The notes beneath the pieces were generated by a model that saw only the letters and a program-made list of their open reading frames with translations, did not search any database and had not been told where the DNA came from. Source: Stictocephala bisonia (taxonomy: Eukaryota > Arthropoda > Insecta > Hemiptera > Membracidae). Taken from it: 64,000 bases of DNA. Of the stretch, positions 1 through 10,547 are shown piece by piece. How positions within the stretch are numbered: the stretch's first letter is position 1; each line of letters opens with the position of its first letter. The stretch spans positions 1 through 64,000 of the forward strand of contig JAQJVL010000534.1 of NCBI GenBank assembly GCA_035578905.1, in the 5' to 3' direction. The translations under genes and the position numbers were made by a program.

Positions 1-116
1 ACATATAGTGCACTCTATCCTCTCTACTAGCCACTACAACATCGGATACACTTTTATCGACTTGCCCGTTCTACCCATCGTACAAAGGTGCCATAAAATA
101 TACTTATGACTACTGA

Positions 117-159
117 AAACTAATATATTTTTCCTTAGTCATAAAAAATATATTAGTTT
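117..159. repeat. AT-rich inverted repeat (hairpin)
   Basis: Two arms of about 16 bases (AAACTAATATATTTTT and its complement) lie about 10 bases apart and can form a hairpin. The function is unknown. It may be a remnant of a foldback element. Confidence 0.6.
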
Positions 160-229
160 ATGACTATGGAACTACAGTATTTTTACTTTCTATTTACGGG
201 ACACACATATAAAACACATATAAAAAAAT

Positions 230-274
230 CCAGTGTAGACCAGATGGATTTTTCATATGTGTGGTCTACACTGG
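230..274. repeat. Perfect 13-bp stem-loop
   Basis: CCAGTGTAGACCA at 230-242 is the exact complement of the arm at 262-274, with a 19-base loop between them. The stem has about 50% GC in an AT-rich setting. Open frames crossing this region on both strands look accidental, since they show no domain or codon signature. Confidence 0.7.
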
Positions 275-1785
275 GTCCTGTATGGTGCGTTTCCGTTGGC
301 CCAGAGTGCAAGGTCCAGTTCATCCAGTTGTCATCTTCATTGCGCAATCCACACATTCCTGTCTCAAAATTGCATCTGCTGCCTTCTATGTTAACTGCCA
401 TAGAACTTTATGTTAACTTTATCTGCCAATAAAAATGATTAATGTAGGAAATATGGTCAAGATTGCTGCAACTGTCTTAGGTTATAATGAGAGTTATTTT
501 TATTGTTAATTATAAATGTTATTTATCTAAAAAAATAATGTTATTTAAATATAACTCTGTATTTACAACATTAAAAAGAAATTAATTTGAATAAAGTACA
601 GTCCAAAGTTAAAATATGCAACTAACTGATGATATTTTAATATTTTTCCCAAAAACATTTTTTAATAAGTGTGTATACTAGCATGGTTTACACTTATTAT
701 ATATTTGTGTCATCAACTTAATTCACTGCGTCAATCTTTTTAAAACCGTAAGTTGGTTAAAAGTAATTAAACTTTTCTTGATTACCTAAATGGAGGCTTC
801 TATCGACATTAGTTTCTTGGTCAACTGTTTACCCAACGTAATACAACATTAAAAGGCACTTCAATTAAAACGATACTGTCCATTAATATTTTATTTTGTT
901 GTTTAAGGTCTGGCAAATCAAGTCGATTAATTATTTTGCAAATTTACTGAAGCAAAATTTTGCACTTTATTAAAGTTAAATACTTAAAATCACCCCAAAA
1001 ATAGCTATCTATATTATAAATAGTAGAAATGAAATGAAAATTCTACTTATTTGGAGCGAAGATAGGACTATAAAGTCCCGTCATCATCTCTTAAAGCAAC
1101 TCTATTGTAAATACTGTACATACAAGTAAGGAAACTGGGTTTCGATGATACAAAGAATTACATTACATGATGAAAAATGAAAATTTTAATATCATGTTAA
1201 AACCCTGAAATATAAAAACTTCTAAATGGAAATGGTGAACATGTGATAGCTAGACAGTAAGAAGTGGAAGGCCATTACCTTTTATTGAGTCAAGTGGCTG
1301 GACTTTGTTAGAAGAGCTCTTTTAAGCCTTAACCTTTTTCTCTTAACCTATAACTTAAAAAGTTCATTTTTCTTAGTGATGATTATTAAGAGGCTATGTA
1401 AAGAAAATAGGCAGAAATAAGAATCAGAGTAGGAGCAATAAAAACATGAGCACTCTCTTTCATAATTAATTATTTATATCTATTTTCATTAAATATATTG
1501 TATTTAATTATCTATTGTAACTAAATTATTGCAGTTATATATTATATTCTAATAAAACAATTTCATAAAGGAACATTTTTACTTTGTTAATACAAATAAC
1601 AAGTTACTAAATTGTATACATAGGCCTAATATATTATACTCAAAATATATATATATTGTGACTAGTTAAGTTTGTCATAGCATACAAGTTCTCCAATATA
1701 TCATATATGATTTGACAACTTAATAACATGGATAAGACATATAAAACATATTAAACAACCTCACAATAACTCAATATCCCCCCTA
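275..1785. other. AT-rich stretch, no gene seen
   Basis: Low-complexity AT-rich DNA without a convincing reading frame, splice pattern or repeat family. Short (AT)n runs occur near 1645. I see nothing functional here. Confidence 0.6.
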
Positions 1786-1789
1786 CTGA

Positions 1790-2375
1790 TGGTATTGAAT
1801 ATATATGATGGTGCGAGGTTGCGGTATCTCTGGTACTCTCATGGCAACTCCACTTCCTTGGCTCCCGGTACTGTGCAATATCCTCCAGAGAAAAGACGTC
1901 AGGAGGAACTACTTAAGGATCTTGAATGCCCCCCCCCCCCATTACACAGGATCTACTTCATCAGAACGGTTGTTTAAAATCTCGAAACCCTCCTCTACGT
2001 ACTGCTTTCCAGTTGAACAGATCAAATTTCTCACCCAATACTAGCTGGGCCGTAGCATGGAACAGTTATGATGGACGAAATAAGTTCCTTATTAACAATC
2101 CGTCAATACCTGTAGGTGGGATGAACCTCCCTCGTAGGGAGTGGACATTGCTGAATCGGTTCCGAGCTGGCGTGGGCAGATGTAACTACTGGAAGTATAA
2201 ACGGGGATTCACACTAGATCAGTCATGTGATTGCGGGGAGTCTATCCAAACAACGGATCACAAAATTACAGTGTGCCTCCTGTGCTGTTTTGCGGAGAGA
2301 TTAGCCAGCATAAACCAAATCAGTGAGGCAGGTCTTATTGCTTGATGGATTGGACTTAGCTTTGTGACAGGAGAT
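1790..2375 (+). pseudogene. Decayed 3' end of a non-LTR retrotransposon (LINE)
   Basis: This stretch keeps the C-terminal tail typical of jockey/CR1/RTE-like LINE polyproteins, the part after the reverse transcriptase. The clearest frame (1926-2345) reads LPRREWTLLNRFRAGVGRC, then CDCGESIQTTDHKI, the usual 'LNR-R-G-GRC ... CDCG...QT..H...C' zinc-knuckle-like end of such proteins. The upstream part (PPEKRRQEELLKDL) lies in another frame, with a shift near the C-run at 1929-1940, so the copy is broken. No reverse transcriptase core or endonuclease is present, so it is strongly 5'-truncated. The host-like GC content of the block (about 45%) contrasts with its flanks. The clade is uncertain. Confidence 0.7.
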
Positions 2376-2489
2376 CACTTTTTACTTAATATTATATACG
2401 GCATAACTTTTGGATATTGATCAAAATACTATAAAAAGGTAAAAAAAAAAAAAAATTTAAACGGCAACTGAAAAAAATAAATATGATGT

Positions 2490-2910
2490 GTATATAGTGG
2501 TATTGTCCCACCCACTCACACAAGTACAGTGGTATTGACCCACCCGTACACGTAACCCCTCCCTCATCAAATAAACCTCATACCAAACACAATACGATCT
2601 TGAGGTAAGTTGCCAATGTTATGTGACTAAACAATAGAGGCTCCTTTATTTGCTACTAACCGGCTGAGTAGCTTAGTTAACATCCTAAGACAGAATTGTT
2701 TCCGATTGTTCGTTGCCGTAGTACCTGAAATTATGGTAAGATAAATACCCACCCATACATGAACTGTGGTATTGACCCACCCGCCCACCCATATACGTAC
2801 AGTGTTACTGACCCACCCGCCCTCCCATACACGTACCCATACACGTACAGTGGTATTGACCCACCCGCCCCCCCATACACGTACAGTGGTATTGGTGGGT
2901 CATGGTAATA
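2490..2910. repeat. CCCACC-rich minisatellite (blocks at 2495-2560 and 2746-2905)
   Basis: Imperfect 30-40 bp units follow the pattern 'acccacccg-ccacccatacacgtacagtggtattg'. There are about two units in the first block and five or so in the second, separated by about 180 bases of unrelated sequence. The same unit recurs at 28560-28800. An open frame on the minus strand here is only the translation of the repeat. Confidence 0.8.
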
Positions 2911-3111
2911 ATACCTGAAATAAAGAGTTAAGTTTGCATATAAAACACACACTACGAACTTTTAAAGGACATAGAATCAACAATAGTCCTGACGGATAAT
3001 CACACCTCGAAGTCTGACTGACATCCTAAGGCAGGATTGTTAATATCACTTATAAAGTACAACATGAACAGAGAGTTCACTTTTTACTTAGTAGAATACA
3101 CAACATTTCAC

Positions 3112-3895
3112 CATTGGGGACAATGTTGAATCTAAAGTTCTTTGGATGTAAACTAGGAGTAATCTAGTTTCAAAGTTTGCTGGAGATGTTTATTAGTAGG
3201 GGACTAAAACATGCAGTGTGTTTAGATGGGAACTAACAGATGGAACTAGTTTGTCCCTCTTACTGATACAGGATCCTCTTACTGATACAGTTTAGCCAAA
3301 GTGTAGGAACTATGACGTAATGGACAATATTGAATGTAACAATCTATGGATGTGAACTCTAAGTAGTCTAGTTTCAAAGTTTGCCTGAGATGTTTGTTAG
3401 TAGGGGACGAAAACATTTAGATGGGAACTAACAGATGGAACTAGTTTGTCCCTCTTACTGATACAGGATTAGTTTAGCCAAAGTGTAGGAACTGTGACGT
3501 AATGGACAATATTGAATGTAACAATCTATGGATGTGAACTCTAAGTAGTCTAGTTTCAAAGTTTGCCTGAGATGTTTGTTAGTAGGGGACTAAATCATGC
3601 AGTGTGTTTAGATGGGAACTAACAGGTGGAACTAGTTTGTCCCTCATACTGATACAGCATTAGTTTAGCCAAAGTGTAGGAACTGTGACGTAATGGACAA
3701 TAATGGATGTAAACATCAATGGATGTGAACTCTAAGTAGTCCAGTTTCAAAGTTTGTCTTAGATGTTGTGTGTAGGGTACAAACACATGCAGTGTATTTA
3801 GATGGGAACTAACAGGAGAAACCTTATCTCTCGTCCTGAGAAGGAATTAGTTCAAGTAAGTACAGGACCTGCAATGTAATGGACAGTGTTAAAAG
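3112..3895. repeat. Tandem repeat, ~187 bp unit, about four copies
   Basis: The landmark GGACA falls at about 3118, 3322, 3504, 3694 and 3881, giving periods of 204, 182, 190 and 187 bp. Units share blocks such as CTAGTTTCAAAGTTTGC and GATGGGAACTAACAG. Copies differ by small indels (for example the loss of 'catgcagtgtg' in one). The unit length is near nucleosomal, as in many arthropod satellites. No coding frame runs through the array. Confidence 0.85.
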
Positions 3896-3899
3896 TAAA

Positions 3900-5360
3900 T
3901 ATCAATTAACAAATATCGCCAAAATGTTTTTTTCAGACCTTGTTTGATGAAGGCAACGGATATGTGGGTGTATTGAGAACTTTAAATTGGTACTTTGACA
4001 TCCTAAGGCATAATTAAGTAGTTCTGCTATGTTACACACTCTCCATAGTACGCCTGCAACCATAATATTAGACATTGCCAACAAAATTCACTGCTATCTG
4101 ATACAAGTAAGATTTAGTGTTTACGTCGTCTAACAAAATTCTGATGGTTAGTGGTATAGATTGAAATACGTAATTGCGGTAAAGTATTAACTGTTAGTCA
4201 AATTTCCATTTCCCATTACAAATTTGTATTTAAATACGTCAAAAATAGTTAATTTCTCGTGCAAGACCTTATTTAAACCAATTAATTTTAATACAATTTC
4301 TTTAGAAAAAAGGAAAAAAAGTCGTTTGATAGTAGTTATTACAACAAATTTATATTCTTACCACTAATTTTCAGCATCCTTTAATTTCAGAGTCTATCAA
4401 GAAGGAAGTTACCGTTGAATTAAACCAGATAAGTATTTTATGATAAAGCACATTTAAAGAATATTTTACTTTCATAATGCACAAATGTTCTACTTTTTGT
4501 ATTATTTAAAATAACGGCTGAAACTGTTTCAATACAACATCTTACACTCCGGATCGATTGAATTATAAGTATTCAATTATAAATTGTTCTGCAAAAATAT
4601 ATTATTTAATTTAAAAAGAACGAACAATTGTAATATAATTGTCTATTATCACAGATATTTATTTTATTTTAGAACCAATTTAAAGTTACGTGAATTGAAA
4701 AGGAAAACGAACACCACTCAAACAGCTTGAAAAGTTTTAACGTGCAATTTGTAAGACTTTTCAGAGAAACACTTCTCGAACTTCTCGTGAGAGCTATTAC
4801 GTGAATGCGATACATCAATCATCCTGAAATGTAGGCAGATGGCACTTTCTATAAAACTTTCCATCTGTAGTTCTATTAACTCAGATTTAAAAGATCTATA
4901 CTAATCTGAGAATCTGAGACCTGTGAAGTTTTATTAAGTTACAATACGATCGAAAATAATTTAATTGAAATGATAATAAAAGCAACATTTCGTTTATAAT
5001 CTAAATTTATATATATGAAAAAAAAAAAATAATATACGTAGTAATAAACTAACTCTCCTAAGAACTATTTTAAATGGGCTTAAAGAGAAAGTTGCACTTC
5101 AGTTATACATTTTATTGGCATATGAACCCCAAGTAATGTAATAGTAAAATGTCACTTTTATTAAACTCACTGATACTTTAGTAGAAAATCAGGAGTAATA
5201 ATGCGTTTTATACATAAATCCCTAGAACCATAAATTATTATTAATTATTAATGCATACAGCTTACACCATTGTTAATTTTTCACTCTATATACAATATAT
5301 TGCCATTTGAAAGAACAGGTAGATACGTTTGATATACTTTTCAATTGCCTATATATATAC
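3900..5360. other. AT-rich stretch, no gene seen
   Basis: AT-rich sequence with short open frames lacking any recognisable motif. I see no RNA gene or repeat family here. Confidence 0.55.
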
Positions 5361-5365
5361 ATATA

Positions 5366-5860
5366 CAGGGTGATTCATGACGTTCTCCCCCACTTCAACA
5401 GTACATTCTACTACCAAAAATAAAGAAAAATCTTATACAAACTTAGGTCTGAAAACGTTTCATTAGTGAATTACAGCGAGTGAAACATTTCGGTAAGAAT
5501 AATGGATAAAGAGTAAAATAAATTATACACAAGTTATGGGAAGATAAATAAGAACGGAAGTATCATGATTTCTAATGTACATGATTTAACATGAGAAAGC
5601 TAAACAAATAGGTTTCAAAACTATATATTTAGTAGTTTCTAAGTAATTTGGGGTTAAATGCAAAAAATGGGGCAAGAAACTCCGTTTTTTTACGTTTAGT
5701 GTACAATAACTTTGTTAAAAGGGCAATAAAGTCATAAACATATCATACATCATTTGTAGAGAATTTGATTCTGAGAAGATCGATGTAAGCTAAGTAAAAA
5801 ATAACAAATAAATAAGTACAAAAGTTAAACGTTATTTAATATAATATAAGTAATTTAATG
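5366..5860 (+). repeat. Left terminal inverted repeat of the outer element
   Basis: This arm pairs with 9210-9685. Matching blocks read by eye include the outer 40 bases, the segment around 5690-5790 (GTGTACAATAACTTTG against its complement near 9350) and the segment near 5810-5850. The identity is roughly 75-85% by eye and was not computed. Confidence 0.8.
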
Positions 5861-5933
5861 GAATTATTGGTTTGGTCTAAATTTACACACCTTTATCACC
5901 TTTATATAGGAATGTAAAACATTCAGTCCATCA

Positions 5934-6590
5934 TTAATAATGCATTTGAAAGCATATTTGTGCACTACATTGCTTGTGTTGCTTTCCTTGATTTTTCCCT
6001 TTTATCTGTGTAAGCAAATCCGTAATGAGGGCAATTAATTCTTCTAGAGAATTAACACTTGTCCTCCATCCACCCCACATACAAGAATCCAATGAGACTG
6101 ACCTGGCGATATTGAAGATTACGCCCTCCAAGAAACATCCTCGAACAGCTGCGGAAACTCTTCTTGGAGGAAGTGAAAATAAAATTCAGCATTTAGGCGG
6201 CCAGGTAATATTAACGGACCAATTAGCTGATTGTGTAAAATACTACATCAAACACTGGCACTAAATTGGTGTTGAAATTTCTGTTCCACTACCTCATGAG
6301 GGTTTTGTTCTGCCCCTAAATATTCATCAAGTAAGTTGTTGAGACCATCTCTGGTAAACTGGCCTCATCTGTAAATAAAATACGCTTGTAGAGTTGTTGA
6401 TTAGTATTTCAAAAATTACCGAACTCCAAACAAAGTAGATCGTCTGCTGGTTTTAAATATTTGACCTTTTGTTTATGAAATGGGTAAAAATCATTTAAAA
6501 TTTTAAGTGACTTCCACACTAATGGTTGCGAAACTCCTAGTTGTCTCTTAAGACGTCATGTATTTATAGTAGCATTTTGTAACTCGCTAC
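5934..6590 (-). pseudogene. DDE transposase pseudogene, Tc1/mariner-like, C-terminal half
   Basis: Read on the minus strand in shifting frames, this gives VSQPLVWKSLKI, then YPFHKQKVKYLKPADD, then RILFTDEASF (the D of LFTDEA is the expected first catalytic residue), then AEQNPHEVVEQKFQHQFS, and near the end LDSCMWGGWRTSVNSLEELI, which matches the usual 'LDFFLWGHLKS-VY...EEL' C-terminus. This order is that of the insect DDE_3-type transposases close to Tc1/mariner. Several frameshifts separate the pieces, and the central portion with the second catalytic Asp is not recognisable. The last open piece ends in a stop at 5934. It encoded cut-and-paste transposase for the enclosing element and is dead now. 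Confidence 0.75.
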
Positions 6591-6779
6591 TGCTACCAAA
6601 ACACAAGTCAGACATGACAATCAGAAAAGCATTGTTGATCAGCTGTTGTTTAAGTGTTACCAACTTAAGAAGTAAAAATAATATTATGATACATAGTAGA
6701 CAGTAAAGGAAAATTAATTATTTATTTGTAAAATTTTATTTTATTTGTTAAACTTTATACTATTTTTACTTTGATAATA

Positions 6780-9129
6780 ACACAGGCCAACAAAAAAAAA
6801 AAAATTTTTTGAACACTTTTTTGACAATAATAGCTGATTTTTATAGCTTTTTATGTGCTTAATCCAAATCTGGTCTTAGTTTTTTTGTATCACCCATAGT
6901 TTTTGAGCAATTTGGTTTTTTTTATATAGTTTAAAATCTCTATATGGTATATATGGTAAAATTAATGAAACTATGTTAAATCACAAGCATGGTTTTTATT
7001 TACAGTAGGTTACTTGAAATAGTGATAAAGTGTAGTAATCTAGGTTTCAGTAGTCGGATGGAATTGGTTTATACTTCCTTTCTCTTTTTTCTTTGAAGCT
7101 TCTTGTATAGCTTTTTCTGCGATGAGTCGCATGTTGAGCTTCTCGGTGAAGCGACCAACAGTAGTCCCCCATCATGTTGATGTTCCAGCGGCCCTGGTAG
7201 CGTTTTTCCATCAATTTAATATCTTGGTGAAAACACTCACCCTGCTCCTCACTAAAATCTCCCAAATTTTCCGGGAAGTAATCAAGATGACTGTTCAAAA
7301 AATTAACTTTCAGGCTCATCAAACATCCTAATTTTTTAAACTTCTTTAACATGTTAGCTACAATAGTACCATATTCTGGGTCTTTTGAATTTCCTAAGAA
7401 TTTTGTAACAACTTGCTTAAATGATACCCATGCTTCTTTCTCATTTATCGTCATTGTGGTTTCAAAGGTAACATCGAACATCATTTTTCGAATGTCGGGT
7501 CCTACAAAGACGCTTTCTTTAAGTTTAGCTTCTGAAAGTTTTGGAAACTTTTGGCAGAGATACTTGAAGCAAGGTCCATCTTAAGGCAATGCTTTTACAA
7601 ATGGTTTCATAAGGCCTAACTTTATATGTAGAGGAGGTAAGAGAATGTTTTTAGGATCTAAAAGATTTTCGTGGAGAATGTTCTTCTCGCCAGGTTTCAA
7701 AGACTCCCTCACAGGCCAGTTCTTTGTGCACCAATGTTGAGCCCTAGCTCTACTGTCCCATTCACACAAGAAACATGGGAATTTAGTGAAACCAGCTTGC
7801 TGACCAAGAAGCATGCATGTTACTTTTAAATCGCCACATATCATCCAACCATGAGCAGAATAGCCAATTTTATTCAACACTATTTCTAGGTTGTCATAGC
7901 TCTCTTTCATATGTACAGAATGGCCAACAGGTATAGATGCATAAGTGTTACCATTATGTGATAAAACAACTTTGAAACTAGTTTAGGATGAATCAATAAA
8001 CAGCCTCCAGTCTTCTTTTTTGTATTCAACACCGAACTCGTTCATCAGACCTGGAATGTCTGAGCAGTACACCAAATCACCTTCTTGTACAAAAAATGTT
8101 GAAAACTGCCGCTCTCTTTTCCTATACACATGTATGCTGGTTCCAACTTCCAACAAGTTCTTTTCTTTTAGTCTAGAACCAAGCAATTCAGCGTTTTCTT
8201 TTGTTAACCCAAGATCCCAACCAAATTGTTAAGCTCGATCTGCGTAAATAGTTTAGGCTCTATATTTCCTGTAGTACGATGGAAATCTTCATCATCTTGC
8301 TCATCTAGCTCTGACTGTACATCAGAAAAGATTTCAGTTTGAACAGAATTCAAATCATCTGGAGGTTCTGGGACCGGTAAATCTACATTTTGCTCTACTG
8401 GTCGGATGGTGGATATTAGGTTAGGGTAGCTTATTACCTTCTTATTATGGTAATAATAAGTTAATATGGAGTTATAGCCAGTAATATCAATACTGCAAAA
8501 GTAGCAATCATTAGTGTGGTTTTTAGGTTCCCTCCATACCATAGGAACAGCAAAATTAAAGGCTTTTTTCTCCTTTTTTGACCATTTTCTAAGATATTCA
8601 ACGCAAACATAACATACCTTATGCGGGGCCAAGATTTATCCTGATCACCAAGTTTAATTCCAATATATGAGAAATAAACCTTTTGCAAAAAGTCTGTAAT
8701 GTTCTTTGCTGTTTTTTAATAACAAACTCACCACAAATATAACAAAAACTGTCAGCAGAGTTCTTACAACCGCTTTTAGACATTTTACTGAGCACATGTA
8801 TTGGAAACCAGAAAGTGAGGTTAGGTTGGGAGTAAACAAAACATCAGCTGTGAACAGAAAAATATAATCCCTTTTTCTTAACAGTAAATGTGTTTCAGCA
8901 GTGTTGCTAACTCTTCTACAGCCAGTACAAATAATTTTACAATTCCATTTGAACTATATAAAAACTGTTAAATTCTTTAAAAAATAACAAAATTTAATAA
9001 ATGTATGTGCAAATGTGAAAAAATGGTAGGTGATAGAGCTTAATAAGTGTCAAATTTGGGTTTATCACCCTAAAAAACATAAGAATAAGGTGTTTTAAGA
9101 ACAAAAGTTTATCCATCGTTGGCCTGTGT
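6780..9129. mobile_element. Nested 2.35 kb DNA element with short TIRs
   Basis: ACACAGGCCAAC at 6780-6791 is the exact reverse complement of GTTGGCCTGTGT at 9118-9129. Together they bracket a single broken gene (7047-8783, minus). The element sits inside the outer long-TIR transposon and interrupts it. If the TIR is taken as starting at CACAGG, the flanking bases give a possible 3-bp target duplication TAA. I cannot assign the superfamily. The encoded protein belongs to a family seen widely in arthropod and cnidarian genomes, which I recall as TE-borne. Confidence 0.75.
7047..8783 (-). pseudogene. Broken gene of a widespread TE-borne protein family (~580 codons)
   Basis: The start is ATG at 8783 (MSKSGCKNSADSFCYICGE). 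Two CxxC pairs follow in the N-terminus (FCYICGE and KVCYVCVE) with a later DCYFC, suggesting a zinc-binding region. An acidic linker comes next, then a conserved body: LGSRLKEKNLL, FFVQEGDLVYCSDIPGLMNE, GWMICGDLKVTCMLLGQQAG, FPCFLCEWDSRARAQHW, LPPLHIKLGLMKPFVKALP, and at the C-terminus FFPEN-type HLDYFPENLGDFSEEQGE, FHQDIKLMEKRYQGRWN and GDYCWSLHREAQ. I recognise it as a repetitive hypothetical protein of arthropods and hydra, probably a transposase, because HxD/DxD-type residues and GDLKV/LHIKLG resemble an RNase H-like fold; that is inference. Damage: one-base shifts near 8690, 8630 and 8200, and in-frame stops at 7983-7985 and 7581-7583. The last 380 codons or so are otherwise in one frame. 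Confidence 0.8.
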
Positions 9130-9209
9130 AATTATTAATACCGGTAATAATAAAGAAATATTTATTGGACAAAACATTAAGATTTTATTACCTTCATCTA
9201 ATTCTTTCC

Positions 9210-9685
9210 TTGCAATTACTTATATATTATACTAAATAAAGTTAATCTTTTGTACTTATTTATACGTTGTTTTTTACTTAGCTTACATCAATCTGTTCAG
9301 AATCAAATATTCTACAAATTATGTATGACTTTATTACCCTTTTAGCCAAGTTATTGTACATTAAACGTAAAAATTCGAAGTTTCTTGCCCCAATATCTTG
9401 CATTTAATGCCAAATTACTTAAAAACTATTAAAGATACAGTTTGAAACCTAAGTTTTTTCATGCCAAATTACAATTTAAATCATTATATTTCCGTTCTTA
9501 TTTATCTTCCTATAAGTTGTGTACAATTCATTTCAATCTTTATCCACGATTCTTACCGACATGTTTAACTGGCTTTAGTTCGCTAACGATGAGTTTTCAG
9601 ACCTATGTATATATTACATTTTTTCTTTATTTTTGATAGTATAATGTACTGTTGAAATGGGGGGAGAGCGTCATGAATCACCCTT
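9210..9685 (-). repeat. Right terminal inverted repeat of the outer element
   Basis: This is the reverse complement of 5366-5860. Open frames that cross it (for example 9442-9636) are non-coding TIR sequence. Confidence 0.8.
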
Positions 9686-9689
9686 AATA

Positions 9690-10544
9690 CAGGGTGTAGC
9701 TGAAATACTTGGACAAACTTCAGGAGGTTATTCCTGGGGTCAAAACAAACATGAAATTTGATATAAACATACGTCCTAATATACACAATTTTCTGTCTGT
9801 CCATGTGTGTTTTTTTACATTATATATTTTCTAAACCACCATAAAAAGTTTAGTGTTGATATTTGGCACATGTGCTATACTGCTAATGTTCTATTATGCA
9901 AAACAATTTAAAAAAAAATCGTCGAACAATTTTAAAATGGCTTTTAGTTAAACACTTTAACGTTAAGTTTCATAAAAACTACCCCCTGTATAAAAATCAA
10001 AGTGATAAATTGTAGCAAATTTAATTATAAAACTAACGATACATTATTTATTGAAAACAAACTAGAAATGCTAATTTGTGGTATTTTATTTAACCTAGTT
10101 ACACTTATAGTTTCCTTCTTCAGGTGTAACTGGATTAAAGGAAATACCACAAATCATACATTTCTAGTTTGTTTTCAATAAATAAGGTATCGTTAGTTTT
10201 ATAATTAAATTTGCTACAGTTTATTACGTTAGTGATTTTTTATACAGCGTGTAGTTTTTATGGAATTAAACGTCAACTGTTTTAAGCAGCCGCCATTTTG
10301 GTTTGTTCGACGAATTTTTTAAAATTTTTTAATGTAATAGAATATTACTAGTATAGCATATGTGATAAATCTCAACACTAAACTTTTATAGTTGCTGAGA
10401 AAAAATTATAATGTAAGAAACACACAACACGGAGAGACAAGAAAACTGTGTATATTAGGGCATATGTTTATGAGCAATTTTTGGTTTGTCTTCATCTCAG
10501 GAACAACCTCCTGAAGTTTGTCCAAATATTTCAGCTACACCCTG
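9690..10544. mobile_element. 855-bp palindromic MITE (foldback), TA target site
   Basis: CAGGGTGTAGCTGAAATA at 9690 is mirrored by TATTTCAGCTACACCCTG ending at 10544, with TA on both sides. The inverted arms run almost to the centre near 10115 (AAACAAACTAGAAATG against CATTTCTAGTTTGTTT), leaving a very short spacer. It has no coding capacity. The ends and TA target resemble Tc1/mariner-type elements. It starts four bases after the right end of the 5.37-9.69 kb element. Confidence 0.9.
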
Positions 10545-10547
10545 TAT

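Larger units (their letters stand above)
5366..9685. mobile_element. Long-TIR DNA transposon (Tc1/mariner-like), split by a nested element
   Basis: The left end (CAGGGTGATTCATGACG at 5366) is the reverse complement of the right end near 9669-9685. The inverted similarity continues inward for about 480 bases (5366-5860 against 9210-9685), through the CTTACATCGAT/ATCAATCTGTT-type segment to the AATATAATATAAG segment. A TA precedes the left end, as expected for the superfamily. The right end reads CACCCTTA rather than CACCCTGTA, so it is slightly eroded. A degenerate DDE transposase lies inside on the minus strand (5934-6590). The N-terminal half is missing, so the copy is non-autonomous. Removing the 2.35 kb nested element at 6780-9129 leaves about 1.97 kb. 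Confidence 0.85.

Noticed and set aside
160..432. 90-codon plus frame and 72-codon minus frame
   Set aside because: They overlap each other around a hairpin and show no domain.
8654..8839. Membrane-like 61-codon frame
   Set aside because: It is an out-of-frame reading of the N-terminus of the nested element's gene.
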